From assembly GCA_947462115.1 (NCBI GenBank), contig CANHON010000005.1, positions 1-29,236 of the forward strand: a stretch of DNA of 29,236 nucleotides, written 5' to 3'. Within the stretch, counting starts at the first letter, position 1. Every line of letters starts with the position of its first letter. Position numbers and translations under genes: made by a program. This DNA comes from Deltaproteobacteria bacterium (lineage in GTDB: Bacteria > Myxococcota_A > UBA796 > UBA2385). This document shows, one piece after another, positions 23,375 to 29,236 of the stretch. The notes beneath the pieces are model-generated. The model saw only the letters and a program-made list of their open reading frames with translations. It was not told where the DNA came from and did no database searches.

Positions 23375-26300
23375 ATGAGCGCGCACCCACCGCCCATTGA
23401 CCACGACGCCGCCGAGGAGTCCGCCCTGCCCAAGCGCGCGACCCGCGGCCCGATCTCGTGGATGGCCCGAAACAGCGTCGCCGCGAACCTGGCGATGTTC
23501 GTGATCTTCGTCGGGGGCATCCTCGGCCTCTCGAACATGAAGCAGGAGGTCTTCCCGGAATTCACGCCGGAGATCGTGAGCATCACCGTGCCCTACCCCG
23601 GCGCGAGCCCCGAAGAGGTGGAGCAGGGCATCGTGCTCGCCGTCGAAGAGGCGGTGCGCGGCGTCGATGACGTCAAGCGCATCACCGCGAGCGCCAACGA
23701 GGGCGTGGGCTCGGTCACCGTCGAGCTCAACAACGGGGCCGACCTCGACCGGGCGCTCAACGACGTGAAGGCCTCGGTGGACCGGGTGAGCACCTTCCCC
23801 GAGGACGCCGAGCAGCCCATCGTCTCGCTGGCCAGCCGCAAGCGCGACGTGATCAGCGTCATCATCGCGGGCGACCAGGACCTCGCGAGCCTGCACGCGC
23901 TGGCCGAGGGGGCCCGCGACCGCCTGCTCGACACGCCGGAGATCAGCCAGGTCGAGCTGTTCGGCGTGCCGCCGCTCGAGGTCAGCATCGAGCTGCGCCG
24001 CGAGACCATCGAGGGCCTCGGCCTGTCGCTCGACAACGTCGCCCAGCAGATCACCGCCGCCAGCCTGGAGCTGCCCGGCGGCGAGGTCGAGACCGCTGGC
24101 GGCGAGCTGCTCGTGCGGACCACCGACCGCAAGCGCACCGCCGATGACTTCGCCGACATCGTGCTGCGCGGCACCGCTGGCGGCGCCACCCTGCGCCTCG
24201 CCGACGTGGCCTTGATCACCGACGGCTACCAAGACAACGACCTGGCCTTCTACTACAACGGCCAGCGCGCGGTGAAGGTCACGGCCTACCGCATCGGCAA
24301 GGAGACTCCTTCAGCGGTCAGCGACGCGGCCAAGGGGGTCGCCGCCAAGCTCGACGCCGAGCTGCCCGACACGGTCACGGTCGCGACCTGGAAGGACGAC
24401 TCGGAGATCCTGGAGGCGCGCATCGCGCTGCTCCTGAGCAACGCCTGGCAGGGCCTTCTGGTGGTCTTCATCTGCCTCGCGCTGTTCTTGGACCTGCGCC
24501 TCGCCTTCTGGATCGCGCTCGGCATCCCGACCAGCTTCGCCGGCGTGTTCTTGCTCGGCCCGCTCATGGGCATCAGCATCAACATGGTGTCGCTGTTCGC
24601 GCTGATCATCGTGCTCGGCATCGTTGTGGACGACGCCATCGTCATCGGCGAGAACATCTTCGAGAAGATCGAGCGGGGCGTGCCGCGGCTCCAGGCCTGC
24701 ATCGAGGGCACCCAAGAGATGGCGGTGCCGGTGGTCTTCTCGGTGCTCACCACCATCGCCGCCTTCTCGCCGCTGCTCATCGTGCCCGGCTTCATCGGCC
24801 GCATCTTCGGGGTGGTGCCGCTGGTCGTCATCGCGGTGCTCACCTTCTCGCTGCTGGAGGGCTTCTTCGTGCTGCCCTCCCACCTGCGGCACGCGCCGGG
24901 CAGCCCGCGCGGCGCGGTGGGGCGGGCGGTGGCGGCGGCCTTCGCGGCGGCCGACAAGCCTCGGGCCTTCATCTCCGTGCGCCTCGAGCGCTTCATCCGC
25001 AGCACCTACCGGCCCCTGCTCCAGGTGCTGGTGCGCTGGCGCTACGCCACGGTGGCCGCAGCCTTCGCGCTGTTCTTGCTGTCGGTCGGGCTCATCGGCG
25101 GCCGGGTGCTGAGCTTCACCTTCTTCCCCAAGCTCGAGGGGAACCAGGTCACGGCCAGCGCCCGCCTGCCCTATGGCGCGCCGCTGGAGGACACCGAGGC
25201 CGTGCGCCGCGCCCTCGAGAGCGGCCTGGAGCAGACCATTCAGGCCACCGCCGACCAGTACACGGGGGGCGACCGGTCCAAGGTGGTGCGCGGCGTGCTC
25301 ACCCAGGTGGGCCAGGGTTTTGGCGGCTTCGGCGGCGTGCCCGGCGAGACCGGCTCGCACATCCTGGCCATCGAGGTCAACCTCGTGACCGCCGAGCAGC
25401 GCACCTTCGGGTCCAAGGCGTTCAGCGACGACTGGGCGGGCCGCTCGCCGACCTTCGCCGGCGTGGACGCGCTGACCTTCAACTCCAACACCGGCCCGGG
25501 CGGCAGCGTCGCGATCGACGTGCAGCTCAGCCACGCCGACACCGCGGTGCTCGGGGAGGCGAGCGCCGAGCTCGCCCAGACCCTGCGCGGCTATGACGAC
25601 CTGCGCGACATTGACAACACCTTCGCCTCGGGCAAGCCCCAGCTCGACTTCACGCTCATGCCCAACGCCCGCACGCTGGGCCTGACCAGCGCCGACGTGG
25701 CCCGCCAGCTCCGCGCCAGCTTCTTCGGCGCCGAGGCCCTGCGCGAGCAGCGGGGCCGCAACGAGATGAAGGTGATGGTGCGGCTGCCGAAGGATCAGCG
25801 CAGCAGCGAGCACGACATCGAGCGCCTGCGGGTGCGCACGCCGGGCGGCGGCTTCGCCACCTTGGGCAGCGTCGCCCAGTTCGAGCGCGGCCGCGCGCCG
25901 ACCAGCATCAAGCGCGAGAGCGGCGTCCGCATCGTCAATGTCAAGGCCGACCTCAAAAAGAGCGTGAAGTCGAACCAAGCGGTGGTGGCCGCGGTGACGA
26001 AGGAGGTGATCCCCGCCTTGCGCGCCAAGTACCCGGGCCTCGACGCCGAGCTGGTGGGCAACTCCCGCGACCAAGCGGAGTCTTTGGCCAGCCTGCGAAA
26101 GACCTACCTCGTGGCCTTCTTCGTCATCTATGCGCTGCTGGCCATCCCGTTCAAGAGCTACATCCAGCCGATGACCATCATGATGAGCATCCCCATCGGC
26201 TTCTTTGGCTCGGTGGTGGGCCACCTGCTGCATGGCTACGATCTGAGCATCATCAGCATCATGGGGATCATCGCCTGCAGCGGCGTCTCGGTCAACGACA

Positions 26301-26644
26301 GCCTCGTGCTCGTGGACGCCGCCAACCAGCTGCGGCGCGAGGAGGGGCTCAGCCCCCTGCAGGCGGTCATCGACGCCGGCGCCCGCCGCATGCGGCCGAT
26401 CTTGTTGACCTCGCTCACGACCTTCTTTGGGCTGTGGCCGATCATCCTCGAGACCAGCGTGCAGGCGCGCTTCCTCATCCCGATGGCGATCAGCCTCGCC
26501 TATGGCGTGGCCATCGCCACCTTCGGCGCGCTGCTCGTGGTGCCGGCCCTCTACATCATCGTGGAGGACCTCAAGGGCATCCCCGCGGCGGTGGGCCGGC
26601 TGATGCGGCGGGGGTCGGGCGGAGACGTGGCCTTGACCAAGTAG
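23375..26644 (+). CDS. RND-family efflux permease
   Basis: A 1089-residue inner-membrane proton-driven exporter of normal family length. An N-terminal membrane helix (about 36-53) is followed by a periplasmic porter region starting QEVFPEFTPEIVSITVPYPG. The first helix bundle carries the proton-relay pair Asp419-Asp420 in GIVVDDAIVIGENI, and a second porter and second bundle follow (IMGIIACSGVSVNDSLVLVD, then RMRPILLTSLTTFFGLWP). The conserved acidic pair is intact. Sequence character (NSVAANLAMFVIFVGGILGL, PYPGASPEEVEQGI) fits the HAE1-like multidrug branch rather than heavy-metal pumps, but the substrate cannot be read from the sequence. The ATG follows GAGGAGG. Last gene of the tetR operon. 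Confidence 0.95.
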   Translation: MSAHPPPIDHDAAEESALPKRATRGPISWMARNSVAANLAMFVIFVGGILGLSNMKQEVFPEFTPEIVSITVPYPGASPEEVEQGIVLAVEEAVRGVDDVKRITASANEGVGSVTVELNNGADLDRALNDVKASVDRVSTFPEDAEQPIVSLASRKRDVISVIIAGDQDLASLHALAEGARDRLLDTPEISQVELFGVPPLEVSIELRRETIEGLGLSLDNVAQQITAASLELPGGEVETAGGELLVRTTDRKRTADDFADIVLRGTAGGATLRLADVALITDGYQDNDLAFYYNGQRAVKVTAYRIGKETPSAVSDAAKGVAAKLDAELPDTVTVATWKDDSEILEARIALLLSNAWQGLLVVFICLALFLDLRLAFWIALGIPTSFAGVFLLGPLMGISINMVSLFALIIVLGIVVDDAIVIGENIFEKIERGVPRLQACIEGTQEMAVPVVFSVLTTIAAFSPLLIVPGFIGRIFGVVPLVVIAVLTFSLLEGFFVLPSHLRHAPGSPRGAVGRAVAAAFAAADKPRAFISVRLERFIRSTYRPLLQVLVRWRYATVAAAFALFLLSVGLIGGRVLSFTFFPKLEGNQVTASARLPYGAPLEDTEAVRRALESGLEQTIQATADQYTGGDRSKVVRGVLTQVGQGFGGFGGVPGETGSHILAIEVNLVTAEQRTFGSKAFSDDWAGRSPTFAGVDALTFNSNTGPGGSVAIDVQLSHADTAVLGEASAELAQTLRGYDDLRDIDNTFASGKPQLDFTLMPNARTLGLTSADVARQLRASFFGAEALREQRGRNEMKVMVRLPKDQRSSEHDIERLRVRTPGGGFATLGSVAQFERGRAPTSIKRESGVRIVNVKADLKKSVKSNQAVVAAVTKEVIPALRAKYPGLDAELVGNSRDQAESLASLRKTYLVAFFVIYALLAIPFKSYIQPMTIMMSIPIGFFGSVVGHLLHGYDLSIISIMGIIACSGVSVNDSLVLVDAANQLRREEGLSPLQAVIDAGARRMRPILLTSLTTFFGLWPIILETSVQARFLIPMAISLAYGVAIATFGALLVVPALYIIVEDLKGIPAAVGRLMRRGSGGDVALTK

Positions 26645-26661
26645 GCGCCCGGGGGCGTTGC

Positions 26662-26683
26662 GGGGGCGGGAGCCCCCGCCCCC
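26662..26683. terminator. Strong GC hairpin between convergent genes
   Basis: A perfect 9-bp stem (GGGGGCGGG with CCCGCCCCC) closes a 4-nt loop, 18 bp after the permease stop and 27 bp past the stop of the convergent lipoprotein gene. There is no T-rich tail on either strand, so it is not a textbook Rho-independent terminator. It may still block or stabilise both 3' ends. Confidence 0.5.
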
Positions 26684-26709
26684 AAAGGCCCTTGGACGAG
26701 AATGTCGTC

Positions 26710-28227
26710 CTATGGCACCTCTTTGATGCCGGCCCGGGCGAAGGTCACGTGCTCCCACTGGCCGATGCTCGGGCCGCCGGCCACGGCCACCAGCTCCTCG
26801 ACCTGCAGGGCCGCCCCGTCCCACCACAGGCGGAAAAGTCCGGTGCCGGTGTGGCCCTCTTGGGTGAGCAGGATGTCACCGCCCATGCCCACGAGCTCGG
26901 CGCCGCTGATGCCGAGCATGCGGCTGGTGCCGAAGTTCACGCCGAAGAAGTTCTCGCCGTTCCACGCCATATCGACGTCCTCGACGCGCACGCCGAGGTT
27001 GTAGCTCTCGACCGTGCCGTCCGGCGAGAAGGCATAGAGCAGGCCCTCGTTCTCGGCGCCGGCGATGGCCTTGCCGGCGAGGGGGCCGTAGCGCAGCGGG
27101 GCGTCCGGCACGGTGATCAGGCCCTCGAGGTGCACGCCGCCGAGGTTGGTGATGAGGCTCGGCACGCCGGCGCTGGTGACCCGCCAGACCTGGCCGAGGG
27201 TGGTGGCCACGACGAGGTCGCCGCCCCAGGCGCCGGTGGGGTCCACGTAGAGGCTGCCGCGCATCAAGCCGTTGTTGTCGCCGGGGAGCTCCACCCAGGG
27301 GTTCTGCACCGTGCTGCCGTCGGCGCTGACCCGCACGATCTGGCCGTCGAGGCCGTTGCCGACGAACAGCTCGCCGAGCGCGAAGCCGCCGACGTTGCCG
27401 CTGCGGGCGGTGGCGATCTTGACCTCGTCGGTGAGGCCGCTCATGGAGGAGAAGACCGCGTGATTGCCGTCGGCATCGACGGTCTCGAGCACCGACGGGC
27501 TGCCGGTGGGGTAGTTCACCGACATCACCACCCGGCCGGTGGCCTCGTGAAAGTCGATGCCCACCGGCTGGTTGAAGGGCGTGGAGATGGCCACGAAGTT
27601 CACCGGCCCGAGGCGGCCGTCGTTGCGGGGGTCCCGCCAGTTGGGCACCCCGTCGCCATCGGCGTCGGTGGCGCCGTCCCGCTGGTCGGGCACGCTGTCG
27701 GCGTCGGCGTCGAGGTCCCGGTAGTCGGGGACACCGTCGCTGTCGGTGTCGACGACGCCCCCCGCGCCGTCGGGGCCCTCCTCGCGGTCGAGCAGGCCGT
27801 CGCCGTCGCTGTCGCCGTCGCGGAAGTCCGGGGTGCCGTCGCCGTCGGTGTCGGCGAGGCCGCCGCGGCCGTCGGGGCCCTCCTCCGCGTCCAAAATACC
27901 GTCGTTGTCGCTGTCGAGGTCGAGGTGGTCCGCGCTGCCGTCAAAATCGGTGTCCCGGGCGCTGCCGTCGGCGCCGAGGTCCTCGACGGCGTCGGAGAGG
28001 CCGTCCCCGTCGCTGTCTTCCTCGCCGCCGCCGTCGGCGACCCCGCTGCCATCGGCGGCGTCGGCCGCGCCCCCGTCCGCCGGCGGCGCGCTGTCGGGGG
28101 TGGCGCCGTCGCCCGCCGCCGCCCCATCCCCGGCCGCCGGGGCGGAGTCCGCGAGCTTGAGCGGGTTTTGGGCGCAGGCCCCGAGCAGGAGCAGCAGGGC
28201 CGTGCGCGGCGAGCGGGGATGGGGCAT
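26710..28227 (-). CDS. Lipoprotein with thrombospondin type-3 repeats and beta-propeller-like domain
   Basis: A 505-residue predicted lipoprotein. The ATG at 28227 has GGAG 8 nt upstream and gives a compact signal peptide with lipobox LGAC (Cys18). An Ala/Asp/Gly linker runs to about residue 70. Eight Asp-rich TSP3-type calcium-binding repeats follow (71-196; for example DSDGDGLSD, DSDNDGILD and DTDSDGVPD), including a 34-residue unit present twice. The C-terminal 300 residues contain repeated strand patterns such as QPVGIDFHEATGRVVMSVNY, GELFVGNGLDGQIVRVSADG and GDLVVATTLGQVWRVTSAG, which look like an NHL- or SMP-30-type beta-propeller. It is probably displayed on a cell-envelope surface with the repeats as a calcium-stiffened stalk. 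The function is unknown. Confidence 0.82.
   Translation of the reverse strand: MPHPRSPRTALLLLLGACAQNPLKLADSAPAAGDGAAAGDGATPDSAPPADGGAADAADGSGVADGGGEEDSDGDGLSDAVEDLGADGSARDTDFDGSADHLDLDSDNDGILDAEEGPDGRGGLADTDGDGTPDFRDGDSDGDGLLDREEGPDGAGGVVDTDSDGVPDYRDLDADADSVPDQRDGATDADGDGVPNWRDPRNDGRLGPVNFVAISTPFNQPVGIDFHEATGRVVMSVNYPTGSPSVLETVDADGNHAVFSSMSGLTDEVKIATARSGNVGGFALGELFVGNGLDGQIVRVSADGSTVQNPWVELPGDNNGLMRGSLYVDPTGAWGGDLVVATTLGQVWRVTSAGVPSLITNLGGVHLEGLITVPDAPLRYGPLAGKAIAGAENEGLLYAFSPDGTVESYNLGVRVEDVDMAWNGENFFGVNFGTSRMLGISGAELVGMGGDILLTQEGHTGTGLFRLWWDGAALQVEELVAVAGGPSIGQWEHVTFARAGIKEVP
27640..28017 (-). repeat. TSP3-repeat coding block
   Basis: Eight D-x-D-x-D-G-x-x-D type units encoded in this block are spaced alternately about 13 and 21 residues apart. 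A 34-residue unit beginning EEGPDG occurs twice in tandem (about residues 115-148 and 149-182), indicating an internal duplication of about 102 bp. Confidence 0.8.
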
Positions 28228-28321
28228 GGGGAGGGCTCCGCGGGGGGTGCAGCAGGACGGAGCCACAGTTTGCAGCGAGGTCAAGCACAAGTCCAGGGCC
28301 GCGCGCTGTGGTCGTGACCAG

Positions 28322-28342
28322 ACGGGCCTATGACCCGCCCGT
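28322..28342. promoter_or_regulatory. Inverted repeat upstream of pfaD
   Basis: ACGGGC and GCCCGT are separated by 9 bp, 67 bp before the pfaD start, in the 181-bp gap between divergent genes. In a GC-rich genome six-base arms can arise by chance. A TTGACC on the minus strand (28284-28279) could be a -35 for the lipoprotein gene, but no good -10 follows. Nothing else in this gap stands out. Confidence 0.3.
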
Positions 28343-28408
28343 GACACACCCGACAGGGGCCCTCGTTACCACCGCGGCCCCTCGATCCTGCCTCCCCCTG
28401 GAGCCCCC

Positions 28409-29236
28409 ATGCGCGGGAACGCCCCGACCCTCGCCCTGCTGCCCGGCAGCGCCACGCCCGCCTTCGACGCCGCGGGCCTCGCCGGGCTCACCGCCCGCTT
28501 CCGCGAGCCCACCTGCATCGTGCAAGACCCCGAGAGCGGCGCCGTGGGCGCGGCCGTCGGCGGCACGATGGGCATGATCTCCCCCGGAGAGGCGGGCTGG
28601 CCGGTGCTCGCGAGCCTCGCGCCGCTCTACCCGGAGTGGCTGGGCGACCGCGGCTTCAACGAGGCCCACGGCACCCGCTTCGCCTACATGCAGGGCGCCA
28701 TGGCCAACGGCATCGCCACCACGCGCATGGTGCGGGCCATGGGCGAGGCGGGCTTCCTCGGCATGTTCGGGGCCGCCGGGCTGGGGTTTGACCGGGTCAA
28801 GGCCGCCGTCGAGGAGCTGAGCGGCGCGCTCGGCGACCGCTACGCCTGGGGCTGCAACCTCATCCACAGCCCGCACGAGCCCGAGCTCGAGGCCGCCGTG
28901 GCCGACCTCTACATCCGCGCCGGCGTGCGCCGGGTGAGCGCCGCGGCCTTCATGAAGCTCACGCCGAGCATCGTGCGCTACGCCGCCGCCGGCCTGCGCC
29001 GCGGGCCCAACGGCGAGATCATTCGCGAGCGCGCTGTTTTCGCGAAGATCAGCCGGCCCGAGGTCGCCCGCCGCTTCATCGAGCCCGCGCCCGACAGCAT
29101 CCTGCGCGGCCTCGTCGAGCAGGGCCTGCTGACCGAGCAAGAGGCCGCCCTCGCCCGCCTCGTGCCGGTGGCCGAGGACATCATCTGCGAGTCCGACAGC
29201 GGCGGCCACACCGACAACCGGCCCCTCGGCGCCCTG
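28409..29236 (+). CDS. pfaD: PfaD, enoyl reductase of polyunsaturated fatty acid synthase, partial
   Basis: The first 276 residues are in the window and the frame is open at the edge; the full family length is roughly 540. PfaD is the FMN-dependent trans-acting enoyl reductase of PUFA/polyketide synthases. Characteristic stretches are PEWLGDRGFNEAHGTRFAYM, QGAMANGIATTRMVRAMGEAG, FLGMFGAAGLG, YAWGCNLIHSPHEPELEAAV, FAKISRPEVARRFIEPAP and EDIICESDSGGHTDNRPL (257-273). The ATG has GGAG exactly 5 nt upstream. The upstream gene is divergent, so this is the first gene of its transcript. That fits the myxobacterial arrangement in which the reductase gene (pfa1) precedes the large multidomain pfa genes. 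Identity is confident; the downstream genes are predicted, not seen. Confidence 0.95.
   Translation, partial: MRGNAPTLALLPGSATPAFDAAGLAGLTARFREPTCIVQDPESGAVGAAVGGTMGMISPGEAGWPVLASLAPLYPEWLGDRGFNEAHGTRFAYMQGAMANGIATTRMVRAMGEAGFLGMFGAAGLGFDRVKAAVEELSGALGDRYAWGCNLIHSPHEPELEAAVADLYIRAGVRRVSAAAFMKLTPSIVRYAAAGLRRGPNGEIIRERAVFAKISRPEVARRFIEPAPDSILRGLVEQGLLTEQEAALARLVPVAEDIICESDSGGHTDNRPLGAL

Noticed and set aside
24311..26827. Long minus-strand open frame opposite the RND permease
   Set aside because: Composition is typical of an antisense shadow (His/Arg/Gly/Glu-rich). The plus frame has all the RND motifs.
27640..28017. Periodic GTCGCCGTC-type DNA read as a possible CRISPR or satellite
   Set aside because: The period and phase follow Asp-rich TSP3 protein repeats. 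There are no spacers and no cas genes.

Overview
This is a single gene-dense stretch of chromosome with very high GC. It has short or overlapping intergenic gaps and no tRNA, rRNA, CRISPR array, insertion sequence or phage gene that I can see. Several features point to a Myxococcota (myxobacteria-like) or related deltaproteobacterial lineage: many secreted lipoproteins with Asp/Gly-rich linkers, a thrombospondin type-3-repeat lipoprotein, a secreted protein ending in a hydrophobic-plus-RRRR tail like MYXO-CTERM proteins, a hybrid CheA chemosensory cluster, and the start of a PUFA-synthase locus led by pfaD. Most starts follow a GGAG box about 5 nt upstream. I used that to choose between alternative starts.

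Layout from left to right. Positions 1-1485 (minus) hold two lipoprotein genes joined by a TGATG overlap; the second is a CotH-type protein running off the window. Positions 1674-4344 (plus) hold a rhomboid-family intramembrane protease with extra N- and C-terminal domains, and an RsuA/RluB-type pseudouridine synthase. Positions 4351-8710 (minus) hold an unrecognised protein with an HELCH (HExxH) motif, downstream of a large Ig-domain lipoprotein. Facing that lipoprotein, 8927-10699 (plus) encodes a secreted protein that appears related to its C-terminal half. Both look like TULIP/BPI-fold lipid-binding proteins.

Positions 10717-18604 (minus) are one chemosensory cluster, read in transcription order as cheW, cheR-TPR, cheW, a soluble globin-coupled methyl-accepting protein, terminator, cheA-REC hybrid, cheB. 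Apart from the receptor's place, this is the Wsp gene order (wspB-C-D-E-F). Its domain inventory also resembles the Myxococcus Frz system. The receptor, however, has a haem-globin sensor and no membrane segment, so the system probably senses oxygen or another haem ligand in the cytoplasm. No cheY, cheD or GGDEF output gene is present in the window.

Positions 18738-19772 (plus) encode a DUF72 protein. Positions 19851-26644 (plus) form a TetR-regulated tripartite efflux operon: TetR repressor, TolC-like outer-membrane factor, periplasmic adaptor and RND permease. A near-perfect palindrome at the TetR start is the probable operator. A strong hairpin separates this operon from a convergent TSP3-repeat lipoprotein gene (26710-28227, minus). 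The window ends inside pfaD (28409 onward, plus), the enoyl-reductase gene of the polyunsaturated fatty acid synthase. The rest of the pfa cluster is expected just beyond the edge.
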